Shown here piece by piece: positions 16,608-25,463 of a stretch of DNA of 64,000 nucleotides. Below the pieces are notes generated by a model that made no database searches, had not been told where the DNA came from, and saw only the letters and a list, made by a program, of their open reading frames with translations. Numbering within the stretch: the stretch's first letter is position 1; each line of letters begins with the position of its first letter. The position numbers were made by a program, and so were the translations under genes. Origin of the DNA: Faeciplasma sp900553675 (lineage in GTDB: Bacteria > Bacillota > Clostridia > Oscillospirales > Ruminococcaceae); assembly GCA_958428235.1 (NCBI GenBank), contig CAUAFG010000003.1, forward strand, positions 1 through 64,000, written 5' to 3'.

Positions 16608-17039
16608 ATGATTTATTCCGAAAAAGTTATGGATCACTTTGCTAACCCCAGAAACGTCGGCGAGATTGAAAATGCCGACGGCATTGGCGAGGTCGGCAAC
16701 GCCAAGTGCGGCGATATAATGAAGATGTATCTTAAGATCGACGACGGCGTTATCTCCGACGTTAAGTTTAAAACCTTCGGCTGCGGCGCGGCTGTCGCCA
16801 CAAGCTCAATGGCTACCGAGCTTATAAAGGGCAAGCCGATTGAAGAGGCTTTAAAGCTTACCAACAAGGCGGTTATCGAGGCGCTGGACGGTCTTCCGGC
16901 TGCAAAGCTTCACTGCTCCGTTCTTGCCGAGCAGGCTATTAAGGCAGCGCTGGCAGACTATTACCAAAAGCAGGGAGTTGACCCCACCCCTATCATCGGC
17001 GAGTTTTCAAAAGACTGCCAAGCCTGCGGTTTAGATTGA
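16608..17039 (+). CDS. nifU: Fe-S cluster scaffold (NifU N-terminal/IscU type)
   Basis: 143 residues. The three scaffold cysteines are Cys34 (NAKCGD), Cys59 (FGCGAA) and Cys103 (LHCSVL), with the key Asp after the first Cys. It builds Fe-S clusters from NifS sulfur. A C-terminal pair in CQACGLD is typical for clostridial members. Its stop overlaps the mnmA ATG by one base. Confidence 0.93.
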   Translation: MIYSEKVMDHFANPRNVGEIENADGIGEVGNAKCGDIMKMYLKIDDGVISDVKFKTFGCGAAVATSSMATELIKGKPIEEALKLTNKAVIEALDGLPAAKLHCSVLAEQAIKAALADYYQKQGVDPTPIIGEFSKDCQACGLD

Positions 17040-18061
17040 TGAATAAGGTACTGCTTGCTTTAAGCGGCGGCGTTGACAGCTCTGTTTCGGCAGAGCTGTT
17101 AAAGCATATGGGGTATGAGGTTGCGGGTGTTGTCATGATGATGTCGGACGCTCACGTTAAGACTCTCGAAGCCGCCCGCGCATCTGCCCGCGCACTGGGA
17201 ATCAGGCTTTTCGAGCTTGATTTGAGGAAGGAATTTAAGGCGGAGATTATCGACTATTTTGCCGGGGAATACCTCAGCGGAAAAACTCCCTCCCCCTGCG
17301 TTCGGTGCAATCCCAGGATCAAGTTTAAATATCTCCTGAAAACCGCCCTTGAAAACGGCTATGACTATATCGCCACCGGTCACTATGCCAATATTGTCTT
17401 TGAGGACGGTGTGTACAAGCTCAAGCGCGCTAAATCTGCGGCAAGAGATCAGTCTTATATGCTGGCAGGGCTTGGGCAGGATGTGCTTTCGCGGCTTATC
17501 CTGCCGCTTGCGGATATCGAAAAGGACGAGGTAAGGGCGATTGCGGATAAGCTTGGTCTTCCATGCCGGAACGCGCCGGACAGTCAGGAAAACTGCTTTA
17601 TTCCGGACAACAACTACGCTTTATACATAGAAAATAATTACCGCCCCGCTCCGGAGGGCAATTTTATCTCACCCGAGGGCGAAATCTGCGGACGGCACAA
17701 GGGCATCATTCACTACACCATAGGTCAGCGAAAGGGATTGGGAATAGCTCTGGGCAGACCGGCGTTCGTTTCGGAAATCAACGCCGAGCGCAACGAAATA
17801 AGGCTGTCGTATGAAAAGGCTGTCACCAACGAGGTGATGCTGGGCAATGTTTCAGAGGTCTTTGCGGGAGCCGTGAAGGACGGCGGCAGATACTTCTGCA
17901 AGCTCCGCTCGGTCGGAAAGCTTTTGGGCTGCCGTGCAAGCTTGCTTGATTGCGGCAATATCCTTTTAAAGCTCGACGCCCCCGAGCCGCGGGTTTCTGC
18001 CGGTCAGGCGGGAGTTATTTACGATGGAGATACCGTGCTCGGCATGGGAACAATACAATAA
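17039..18061 (+). CDS. mnmA: tRNA-specific 2-thiouridylase
   Basis: 340 residues; thiolates U34 of tRNA for Lys, Glu and Gln. PP-loop SGGVDSS (9-15), catalytic Cys90 in CVRCNPRIKF and second Cys186 in ENCFIPD match the two active cysteines of the family. Start at ATG 17039 by the TGATG overlap with nifU. A terminator follows at once. Slightly shorter than E. coli MnmA. Confidence 0.93.
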   Translation: MNKVLLALSGGVDSSVSAELLKHMGYEVAGVVMMMSDAHVKTLEAARASARALGIRLFELDLRKEFKAEIIDYFAGEYLSGKTPSPCVRCNPRIKFKYLLKTALENGYDYIATGHYANIVFEDGVYKLKRAKSAARDQSYMLAGLGQDVLSRLILPLADIEKDEVRAIADKLGLPCRNAPDSQENCFIPDNNYALYIENNYRPAPEGNFISPEGEICGRHKGIIHYTIGQRKGLGIALGRPAFVSEINAERNEIRLSYEKAVTNEVMLGNVSEVFAGAVKDGGRYFCKLRSVGKLLGCRASLLDCGNILLKLDAPEPRVSAGQAGVIYDGDTVLGMGTIQ

Positions 18062-18100
18062 AAAAGCCGGTACAGAACCGCTCTGTACCGGTTTTATTAT
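18061..18100. terminator. Bidirectional terminator between mnmA and the response regulator
   Basis: Stem GCCGGTACAGA/TCTGTACCGG flanked by A and T runs; serves both converging genes. Confidence 0.85.
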
Positions 18101-18106
18101 GCTTTG

Positions 18107-20191
18107 TCAGCCGACTGTTTCCGGCTTTTCGGGAGACTCAATGCCATCAAACGGAGTAAAGCTGGTCGGAAAATCGGGAAGGGTCTGGTCGTAGAACCTA
18201 AAGCTGTTTTTTCCGGCGTTCTTGGCAGAGTAAAGGGCGATATCCGCGCACCTGATAAGATCACGGTAGGTAAGACCGTTCTGCGGGCATACCGAAACGC
18301 CCATGCTTATAGTAACTCCGCAGTCGTCGTCAAAATCAGAGATATCCCTGAACAGTCTTGAAGCGGCGGCTATCGGGCTTCCTCCGCAGTCCATCAGAAC
18401 AAGAAATTCGTCTCCACCGATTCTTGCGGCTATATCGTCCTTTTGAATGGACTTTTGGATATTGTTGGCAATCTGCTGCAATACCTTATCTCCGTAGCCA
18501 TGACCGTAAGTGTCGTTGACGGTTTTAAAGTAATCCACGTCTAACAGCACAACGGCATAGCTGTGTCCGCTGTAGTTTGCCAAAAGGCACTCTATCATCT
18601 TTTCGGCTGCGCGGCGGTTATACAAAACCGTTAACGTATCGTGTTCGGAAAGCTTTTTAAGCTCGTCTACGGCGGAAATCTCATCGTTGATGTCGGTAAG
18701 CTTGCCTATAACGCGTGAAAATCTGTTGGAATCGGTATTATCCCACAGCGGTCTTACAACCGCCTTGAACCAGTGAACGGTATCTTTATACGGGATGGAG
18801 TATCGCTGATTTATATCGGGATTTCCGCGCTTAAAGTTTTTAAGCTTATCCCTCAGGTCTGCCATAATAGTTTTTCCCCAGTCGGGCAGTGATGGATTAA
18901 CATCCGGCTTTGAAATCAGCTCGGGAATGGAAAGATATCTTGCTCCCCACTCGGATATTTCAAGCAAATCGTCGTTGCAGTCGTATTCGACAAGGATTTC
19001 CTTCGACATTGAAGAGTAGAACCTTGATTTTTCCCTCTCCTGCTCCAAAAGCGCAATTGTCCTTCCGGATATGCTGAAATCCTGCCTTTCCAAAACCTCG
19101 GTAAGGGTATGGCTCATTTCGTTTGCTGCGATGCTTGAAGCCGACCTTATTTCGATGTTTTTAAGTATATCGTCTCCGCTTTCAAGCAGACATTCTATCA
19201 TCAGCGGGCTGAACGCTCCGCACTCGCCGTCGGCAATCATTCTTAAAGCCTTTTCGTGCGAATACATCGGCTTATAGCTTCTTTCGGAAATAAGCGAATC
19301 GTAAACGTCTGCCAGAGCAACTGCCTGAGCGGAAATCGGTATGGCTTCGCCCTTTAATCCGTCGGGATATCCCCTGCCGTCGTATCTTTCGTGATGCCAG
19401 CGGCAGATATCATAGGCGCAGTGCAGCAGCTCGGAGCCTTCAAAGCTTGGAACCTGCTCAAGTATTTTCGCGCCCGCCATCGAATGGGTTTTTACTATGT
19501 CGTATTCCTCCGGCGTAAGCTTGCCGTCTTTATTCAGGATTGATGTGGAAATGCATATCTTTCCGATATCGTGCATAGCCGAGGCGTTGGATATTAAAGA
19601 TATCTTTTTTGCGGTGAGGTTGTATTTATTGGTTTTGGCGCGGATATGGTGCAAAAGAACATCCGTTATAGTCCTTATCCGCAGAACGTGCAGACCGCTT
19701 TCGCCGTTTCTGAACTCAACTATATTGCTCAGCACCTCGACAAGCTGGGCATTGTTCTGCTCCCTTTCGTATATATGCTCGGTAACCATATCTTCAAGCG
19801 CCTTCTGCTTTACATGAAGAGCTATTGCGTTCTGAACGCGGTGGCAAACGGTCATTTGGTCGAAAGGTCTTGTAATATAGTCTGTAGCTCCGAGCTGGTA
19901 TGCCTTTTCGATATACGGCATGGTGCTTTCGGAGGAAAGCATTACCACCGGCAGAGTATTTATCCACCGGTTGCCGTTTATGGTTGACAACACCTCAATA
20001 CCGTCCATCTCAGGCATAAGGATATCCAAAAGCATAAGCGATATTTCCGAGATGCTTCGCGAAAGTATGGCAATGGCTTCTATTCCTGTTGAGGCTTCGA
20101 TTATATTATAGGACGGCGAAAGTATATCCGCGAGAAGAGATCTGTTCATCTCAACATCATCGACAATAAGAATGGTTTTTCTTTTATCCAT
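18107..20191 (-). CDS. REC / HD-GYP / GGDEF cyclic-di-GMP response regulator
   Basis: 694 residues. Receiver domain 1-120 with acidic pocket Asp11, Asp12 and phospho-Asp56 (LLDILMPEMDG). HD-GYP domain about 150-345, with HD at 207-208 (AMHDIGKI) and RYDGRGYP ending near 276, so a c-di-GMP phosphodiesterase. A PAS-like segment (about 390-500) leads to a GGDEF domain with an intact GGDEF at 592-596 (ARIGGDEFLVL), so a diguanylate cyclase; the usual inhibitory-site Arg before it is a Gln. One protein can therefore both make and break c-di-GMP. No histidine kinase is adjacent. A consensus promoter lies at 20272-20300. Confidence 0.92.
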   Translation of the reverse strand: MDKRKTILIVDDVEMNRSLLADILSPSYNIIEASTGIEAIAILSRSISEISLMLLDILMPEMDGIEVLSTINGNRWINTLPVVMLSSESTMPYIEKAYQLGATDYITRPFDQMTVCHRVQNAIALHVKQKALEDMVTEHIYEREQNNAQLVEVLSNIVEFRNGESGLHVLRIRTITDVLLHHIRAKTNKYNLTAKKISLISNASAMHDIGKICISTSILNKDGKLTPEEYDIVKTHSMAGAKILEQVPSFEGSELLHCAYDICRWHHERYDGRGYPDGLKGEAIPISAQAVALADVYDSLISERSYKPMYSHEKALRMIADGECGAFSPLMIECLLESGDDILKNIEIRSASSIAANEMSHTLTEVLERQDFSISGRTIALLEQEREKSRFYSSMSKEILVEYDCNDDLLEISEWGARYLSIPELISKPDVNPSLPDWGKTIMADLRDKLKNFKRGNPDINQRYSIPYKDTVHWFKAVVRPLWDNTDSNRFSRVIGKLTDINDEISAVDELKKLSEHDTLTVLYNRRAAEKMIECLLANYSGHSYAVVLLDVDYFKTVNDTYGHGYGDKVLQQIANNIQKSIQKDDIAARIGGDEFLVLMDCGGSPIAAASRLFRDISDFDDDCGVTISMGVSVCPQNGLTYRDLIRCADIALYSAKNAGKNSFRFYDQTLPDFPTSFTPFDGIESPEKPETVG

Positions 20192-20271
20192 AATATATGG
20201 TCACTTCTTTCAGGTCAGAAATATTGCTCTGCGGACATTTTTCCGATTTATTTTCTGTCAGTAGTATTTAT

Positions 20272-20300
20272 ATTTTACTACAATCGCTTTAAATTGTCAA
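20272..20300 (-). promoter_or_regulatory. Sigma-A promoter of the REC/HD-GYP/GGDEF gene
   Basis: Minus strand: TTGACA (20295-20300), 17 bp, TAAAAT (20272-20277). Confidence 0.75.
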
Positions 20301-20320
20301 CTTTATTTTTAACTCCGCTA

Positions 20321-20349
20321 TTGATTTTATCGTCGAATCATGTTAAAAT
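20321..20349 (+). promoter_or_regulatory. Sigma-A promoter of the histidine phosphatase gene
   Basis: TTGATT (20321-20326), 17 bp, TAAAAT (20344-20349). Confidence 0.7.
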
Positions 20350-20402
20350 AAATCAATACTAAACTCATCAACTTACCCGAATGTATGAAAGGCGGTATTA
20401 AA

Positions 20403-21134
20403 ATGAGATTACTTATCATCAGACACGGCGACCCCGACTATTCTATCGATTCTCTTACCGAAAAGGGCTGGCGCGAGGCTGAGCTGTTAAGCAAGCGGAT
20501 ATCAAAGCTTGATGTAAAGGCGTTTTACTGTTCGCCCTTGGGCAGAGCCAAGGACACCGCTTCGCTCACTCTTAAAAAGATGGGGCGAGAAGCTGAAATA
20601 CTCGACTGGCTGAAAGAGTTTTACTACTGTCAGATTAAGCTTCCGTATATAAAAGAGGGCACTGCCTTAACATGGGACCTGCTCCCCTCCTTCTTCACCA
20701 AAATTGACGACCTATACGACAAGGACAAGTTTAAGGACGTTGACTTTATGCGTGAGGGCAACTATCCCGAACTGTACAAAAACGTAACCGACGGGTTAGA
20801 CGCTCTTTTAGAAAAGCACGGCTACAAGCGCTGTGGAAGATATTACGAAGCGGTAAATTCTAACCGCGACACCATTGTTTTATTCTGCCACTTTGGAATA
20901 GAATGTCAGCTTTTGGGGCATCTTTTAGGCATATCCCCTGTTGTTCTGGGACAAAATTTCTGCGCCGCTCCAAGCTCGGTAACCACCCTTTACACCGAGG
21001 AGCGCGAAAAAGGCATAGCCTCCTTCCGCTGTGCCGCTTTCGGGGACACCTCACACCTATACGCCGGTGGCGAGGAACCCGCCTTCTCTGCGCGCTTCTG
21101 CGAAACCTTTGATTCGGACGAAAGGCATTGGTAA
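20403..21134 (+). CDS. Histidine phosphatase superfamily protein
   Basis: 243 residues. The N-terminal RHGDPDY (residues 6-12) carries the catalytic His of the phosphoglycerate-mutase-like branch, and FCHFGIE late in the protein supplies the second His. Acts as a phosphatase or mutase in the cytoplasm; the substrate is not evident. ATG 20403 follows AAAGGCGG. Monocistronic, with its own promoter and a terminator. Confidence 0.88.
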   Translation: MRLLIIRHGDPDYSIDSLTEKGWREAELLSKRISKLDVKAFYCSPLGRAKDTASLTLKKMGREAEILDWLKEFYYCQIKLPYIKEGTALTWDLLPSFFTKIDDLYDKDKFKDVDFMREGNYPELYKNVTDGLDALLEKHGYKRCGRYYEAVNSNRDTIVLFCHFGIECQLLGHLLGISPVVLGQNFCAAPSSVTTLYTEEREKGIASFRCAAFGDTSHLYAGGEEPAFSARFCETFDSDERHW

Positions 21135-21173
21135 AACAGCGTATCATTCGTCAATTTATGTACATAAAATCGT

Positions 21174-21212
21174 CGCAAAATCCAAAATAGAGCGATTTTG
21201 CGGCGGTTTTTC
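21174..21212 (+). terminator. Terminator after the histidine phosphatase gene
   Basis: Perfect 9 bp stem CGCAAAATC/GATTTTGCG followed by GCGGTTTTTC. Confidence 0.75.
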
Positions 21213-21291
21213 TAAAATTTTTCGTGATTTGCAGTACTGCCGCGCCGATTTGCGTCTTTATAGGTGAAGAACATTCTTAACTTTACAATAA

Positions 21292-21859
21292 GTGGGTGAT
21301 GATTTGGAGGACTATAAAATCGTTGAGATGATTTGCCTTGGCGACGAATCGGCTCTTGATGAGTGCCAGAAAAAGTACGGCGGCGAGCTTTTGCTAATAT
21401 CCCAACGGATAACCGGCTCGCACAAGGACGCCGCGGAATGTGTTAACGACGCGCTTTTGCAGGCGTGGAAAACCATTCCGAGCGTGAAGCCGCAGAACCT
21501 GAGATATTACCTTATAAGAATAGTCAGAAACATCTCGCTTGATAAGTTGCGGCGGGTAAATTCCAAAAAGCGCAGGGGGTGTTACGGTCGCGTTCGACGA
21601 GCTTTCGGAGTGTCTGCCGGATAACTGCGCTTACATAAGTGCAAGCGACGAGGACAGCATAGCCGCCGACATCAACGGCTGGCTTCTCACTCTGGGCGAC
21701 GAGCGCAGGGCGGTGTTTGTACGGAGGTATTATCTTATGGAGACGGTGCGGGAAATCTCAAAAGAATTCGGCATAAAGGAAAAGACCCTTTCCGGCACGC
21801 TTACACGCCTGCGTTCATCACTTAAGAGCTATCTGGAAGAAAAAGGACATAATATTTGA
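21292..21859 (+). pseudogene. ECF-type sigma factor, frameshifted
   Basis: The first 90 or so residues hold sigma region 2 (DESALDECQKKYGGELL...AAECVNDALLQAWKT...YLIRIVRNISLDKLRR). The frame is then lost, and region 4 (LGDERRAVFVRRYYLMETVREISKEFGIKEKTLSGTLTRLR) continues in another frame to TGA 21859. Removing one G from the G5 run at 21575-21579 restores one continuous protein of about 188 residues. The start is either GTG 21292 or TTG 21304; GGGTGATGA favours the second. Next to it lies the gene for a membrane protein of the anti-sigma type, the usual arrangement for this class. Confidence 0.8.
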
Positions 21860-21870
21860 AAGGAGACGCT

Positions 21871-23271
21871 ATGAAAAATCACGAAGATAAGTTGTTTTCG
21901 TCAATCGGCAGAATTGATGATGATATATTGGATTCTGCTCTTGCATACAGTCCCGCTAAAACCAAAACCGGCAGGACAATTTCTATAAAAAAGAAGATAA
22001 CGGCAATCGCTCTGGCGGCGGTTATGTGTATGGGATTGGTCGTTACCGTCACTGCCTACGGAAGTGACATCTGGGCAGCGATAACTCAGCGCAAGCGCGA
22101 GCTTATTGACGACAAATCACAGGTAATCAACAAGACCGTATCCGTAGAAAGCGGCTGCTCGCTTACCATAGATAACGTTGCGGGCGGAGGAGGAACCGGA
22201 TTCTTCTATTTCAGCATCCACAGCGGCGACGAGCCGTTTACAAAGGGATTGAAATACGAACGCTTGCAGGTTATGTACAAGACCTCCCCCGACCTTAATG
22301 TGTCATATTCCGAGCCGGTGGAGATGGGCAGCTGGTACACAATATATGATGACGGCGAGGGTATGGGCGGCTTTTTTGCCAATCTCGAAAGAATCGAATA
22401 TGATTCTGACAATCCCACTTCAACGGTGCAGTACAAGCTTTCCGCCGCCGAGACCCATAACACCACCTACAAAATTGTAATTACCGGCATCACCTCGGAG
22501 GACGGCAGCATAAAATACGCCGACGAGCTTTCGATGGAATTTGACGTTGACCTGTCCGAAAGGCAGACTATATCGCAGGTACGGTTCCACAGACCAAGTC
22601 CGGAAATAGAATTCGAGCTTGACGGAATCAAGTATCAGATATTTGAAGTATCAATGCACGACCCTTACAGCTTCGATATCAACATTATAAACCTTGATGA
22701 GGACGCAATAGAATACGAGGGCAAGCAATTCTATGCAGTAAACAGATTTTGCGACAGCTCTTGGTATACAAAGGAATGGTTTGATTATCACAGAAAGAAA
22801 CTGACAATATACTTCAACAATCAGGGGATAAACTCTGATGACTTCACACCCAAGGAGCTTAAGGCTGAATATGATGAGCTATGTGAAAAGGAATCAGAAG
22901 CGCTTAATGACAGCTTGTCCATCTGGGGTTATGGCATTGATGAAAACGGCGATGAATATTACAAAGTCATTCACGAGGAGCCGTACAACATGAGCTATAA
23001 TCTTCATGTGGAGCTGTTTCCGGATTGCGGAGCTTCGGTCAAGCCTGACACCCCTAACGTCAATCGCAAAAACCCGGGAGTTTCAATACTTGAAGACGGC
23101 GAACCCGATATGACTATGAATATCGGCGAAACCTTTAAGTTCACCTCACCCATCTACATCACCGACATTAAGCGGGTATACGTCACCAAAAACTCCGACC
23201 CCGACTTTGAGCTTACCATCTACGAGCCGAGCAAGGACAAATCCTTATTGGATTTGCAGAACGCCGAATAG
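21871..23271 (+). CDS. Membrane-anchored anti-sigma-like protein, large outer domain
   Basis: 466 residues. Short cytoplasmic N-terminus (KLFSSIGRIDDDILDSAL) like those of clostridial partners of ECF sigma factors, one membrane helix at about 42-63 (KITAIALAAVMCMGLVVTVTAYG), and a large beta-rich outer part resembling DUF4179-type domains. It probably holds the sigma factor inactive until an envelope signal arrives. AAAGGAG precedes ATG 21871; a TTG five codons earlier is less likely. The partner sigma gene just upstream is frameshifted. Confidence 0.75.
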   Translation: MKNHEDKLFSSIGRIDDDILDSALAYSPAKTKTGRTISIKKKITAIALAAVMCMGLVVTVTAYGSDIWAAITQRKRELIDDKSQVINKTVSVESGCSLTIDNVAGGGGTGFFYFSIHSGDEPFTKGLKYERLQVMYKTSPDLNVSYSEPVEMGSWYTIYDDGEGMGGFFANLERIEYDSDNPTSTVQYKLSAAETHNTTYKIVITGITSEDGSIKYADELSMEFDVDLSERQTISQVRFHRPSPEIEFELDGIKYQIFEVSMHDPYSFDINIINLDEDAIEYEGKQFYAVNRFCDSSWYTKEWFDYHRKKLTIYFNNQGINSDDFTPKELKAEYDELCEKESEALNDSLSIWGYGIDENGDEYYKVIHEEPYNMSYNLHVELFPDCGASVKPDTPNVNRKNPGVSILEDGEPDMTMNIGETFKFTSPIYITDIKRVYVTKNSDPDFELTIYEPSKDKSLLDLQNAE

Positions 23272-23373
23272 TGATGATATATTACGCGAACTGTCAAGAA
23301 AAAGCCTTGGGTTCATGCTATAATCATAATCAGAAAGTATACTTTTCATAAATTTTTCAGCGGATGTGATTAC

Positions 23374-24162
23374 GTGAAGGACTTCTACATTTTTATCAAG
23401 TCGCTTGAATACATCGAACAAAATCTCTCCACAGATTTAAGTCAGGAAGAGATTGCATCCTACTGCGCCTGTTCGGTCTCCGCACTTCAAAAGATGTGGA
23501 AATACTGCACCAATCAGGGCGTTATGAGCTATATCAAAAAGCGCCGTTTCACCCTTGCGGCAAGAGAGCTTGTAGAGGGTGCCGGAGTGCTTGAAACCGC
23601 CGTTAAATACGGCTACGGCTCGAACGAAGCCTTCACCCGCGCTTTCAGAAGCTTCTGGGGAGTAAGTCCTTCAAAGCTTGCAAAATCGCGGAGCTTTACC
23701 GATTTATACCCCGTTCTGAACCAAAAATACTATGACGGAGGTACTTTTATGAAAACCAAATTTGACTTAACCCAGCTTTACGAAAAGATGCAGGACAAGA
23801 AAAACACCTATGTGTGCTGCTTCGACATCAAGCATCTCGGCCCCATCAACAAAAATCTTGGCAGAAACGTCGGCGACGCGGTTATCAGGCGGTGCGTCGA
23901 AAGGATTGACGCTGCGCTGAAGGACGGTATGTTTGCCTTCCGAATCGGCGGAGACGAGTTTATTGTCGCCACCGGCTACAGCGACATCACCCAAGCCGAG
24001 AAGCTGCGCAAAGAGGTAACCGCCGCCAACGGCGAGAAAATCACCTGCGACGGAATCGAGGCAGAGGTAACCCTGCACAGCGGAATCATGCTCTACAGCG
24101 ACGAAACAAGCAATCCCAGCTTTTACGACGATTTCATGAAGACCATTTACGACAATTTCTGA
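23374..24162 (+). CDS. AraC-type HTH fused to a GGDEF domain
   Basis: 262 residues. N-terminal AraC DNA-binding domain (about 5-108: IEQNLSTDLSQEEIASYCACS...VLETAVKYGYGSNEAFTRAF) and a C-terminal GGDEF-like domain (about 130-260) containing an intact FRIGGDEFIVATG. The usual order in AraC proteins, sensor first and HTH last, is reversed. The GGDEF part is short, so it may bind nucleotide rather than make c-di-GMP. Start is GTG 23374; the ribosome site is weak. Confidence 0.85.
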   Translation: MKDFYIFIKSLEYIEQNLSTDLSQEEIASYCACSVSALQKMWKYCTNQGVMSYIKKRRFTLAARELVEGAGVLETAVKYGYGSNEAFTRAFRSFWGVSPSKLAKSRSFTDLYPVLNQKYYDGGTFMKTKFDLTQLYEKMQDKKNTYVCCFDIKHLGPINKNLGRNVGDAVIRRCVERIDAALKDGMFAFRIGGDEFIVATGYSDITQAEKLRKEVTAANGEKITCDGIEAEVTLHSGIMLYSDETSNPSFYDDFMKTIYDNF

Positions 24163-24184
24163 AATCGGCATAGCTGATAATATT

Positions 24185-24221
24185 AATCCGTCCCCGGGCG
24201 TAATGTTCGGAGACGGATTTT
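24185..24221 (+). terminator. Terminator after the AraC-GGDEF gene
   Basis: Stem AATCCGTC/GACGGATT followed by TTTTTG. Confidence 0.8.
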
Positions 24222-24231
24222 TGTGATTTGG

Positions 24232-25296
24232 CTATTTAATGCAGGCTTTCAGCTCTTCAACTGCGGCTTTGAACCAGTCGGTGTTGCTGTATGGTGCAAA
24301 GGCTTCGCTGTCGTTGACGGTAAGCATTTTGAATATCATTTCAGTCCATGACTGTTCACTGTTGATGATGTAGCTTCCGGTGTTATTCTTATACCCGTCG
24401 AGAATCTTTGAGTGGTAGGTGTATTCGCCGTCAAGGCTTTCAAGCTGTTTAAAATATTTCACAGTGCTTTCAAGATGATATCTTACCTTTTCGGCATCAC
24501 CTTTTCCGGCATATATGACGGCAGAGTAGTAATGATACTGCGCGGCGTCGCCGGCGAAGTGTCCCATAAAGTCATCTTCAAAGAAAAGCTCTAAAAGCTT
24601 GATACGGAACTCGTGGCGGGTCAGCCAGTCGATGCTGTCCAATTTGTTGATAGTGTTTATAATCAGGTTTAATGCGCTATCGATAAGCTTCTTGTTATGC
24701 GTGTCGCCCTCCTCGCCCTCAAGAACATAGGACAGCATCACATCCTTGGAATTATACATAAACCCGCTCATTTCGGCGTATTCCTTGGCTTTTGCTTTAT
24801 TGCCGAGCTGATTGTAGGATAAGCAAAGGCGCTGAATACTGAGTTCGCGGATTGCTGCATCTGTAGATTCCCTCAAAACCTTTTCATCAAGCTCTATACT
24901 CTCGGAAAGCGCTGTCTTGTCGCCGTGGCTGCCGAAAAACAGAGAAAAAGCAAGCTGCCCTATCAGCTTATATTCGTTGGGAAATTCCTTAACCGCTTTG
25001 CGCATAAGCTCAATATTTTCCTCGGTTTTGCCGTCGTGCAGGAGCTTTTTGCTCTCGGCGAAGTACCAATCGATTTTCTCCTGCTTGCGCACCTCTCCCA
25101 CGCCCAAAAGGTCGTCAACGGTTACGTTGTAATAGCTCGCTATCGCGGGTATAAGCGTTAAATCGGGAAGATTTTCGCCGCGCTCCCACTTGGAAACCGA
25201 CTGAACACTAACGCCAAGGTGATTGGCAAGGTCTTCCTGTCTGCTGCCGCGAGAAGTTCTGAGCTTGCGCAGGTTTTCATCTAATAATATATTCAT
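24232..25296 (-). CDS. XRE-family regulator with TPR-like domain
   Basis: 354 residues. Helix-turn-helix at about 5-62 (LRKLRTSRGSRQEDLANHLGVSVQSVSKWERGENLPDL), followed by a helical tail with tetratricopeptide-like pairs, as in regulators that bind peptides or small partners. Good ribosome site (GGAGG). A near-palindrome GAACCGACGTCTGTTC (25319-25334) just after the promoter suggests self-regulation. No obvious target gene beside it. Confidence 0.88.
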   Translation of the reverse strand: MNILLDENLRKLRTSRGSRQEDLANHLGVSVQSVSKWERGENLPDLTLIPAIASYYNVTVDDLLGVGEVRKQEKIDWYFAESKKLLHDGKTEENIELMRKAVKEFPNEYKLIGQLAFSLFFGSHGDKTALSESIELDEKVLRESTDAAIRELSIQRLCLSYNQLGNKAKAKEYAEMSGFMYNSKDVMLSYVLEGEEGDTHNKKLIDSALNLIINTINKLDSIDWLTRHEFRIKLLELFFEDDFMGHFAGDAAQYHYYSAVIYAGKGDAEKVRYHLESTVKYFKQLESLDGEYTYHSKILDGYKNNTGSYIINSEQSWTEMIFKMLTVNDSEAFAPYSNTDWFKAAVEELKACIK

Positions 25297-25318
25297 AGTG
25301 TACCTCCAGAATTTTATT

Positions 25319-25370
25319 GAACCGACGTCTGTTCTGATATTATTATACTTCCCCGGATAGCATAAATCAA
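25319..25370 (-). promoter_or_regulatory. Promoter and candidate operator of the XRE regulator
   Basis: Minus strand TTGATT (25365-25370), 17 bp, TATAAT (25342-25347); a 16 bp near-palindrome with GAAC/GTTC ends at 25319-25334. The eight-base gap differs from the LexA box at 30295. Confidence 0.65.
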
Positions 25371-25425
25371 TGACGACGTAATCTAATTCAGGGCGAATTA
25401 TTAGCCCGCAGGTTTAATATCTCTC

Positions 25426-25459
25426 TAAAAACAGACTGCCGCAAAGCGCGACAGCCTGT
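25426..25459 (-). terminator. Terminator after uvrA
   Basis: Minus strand stem ACAGGCTGTCGC/GCGGCAGTCTGT, imperfect, followed by TTTTTAG. Confidence 0.75.
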
Positions 25460-25463
25460 AATT

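Noticed and set aside
25319..25334. Second LexA box before the XRE regulator
   Set aside because: The GAAC and GTTC ends are eight bases apart, not four, so it does not match the Gram-positive SOS box.
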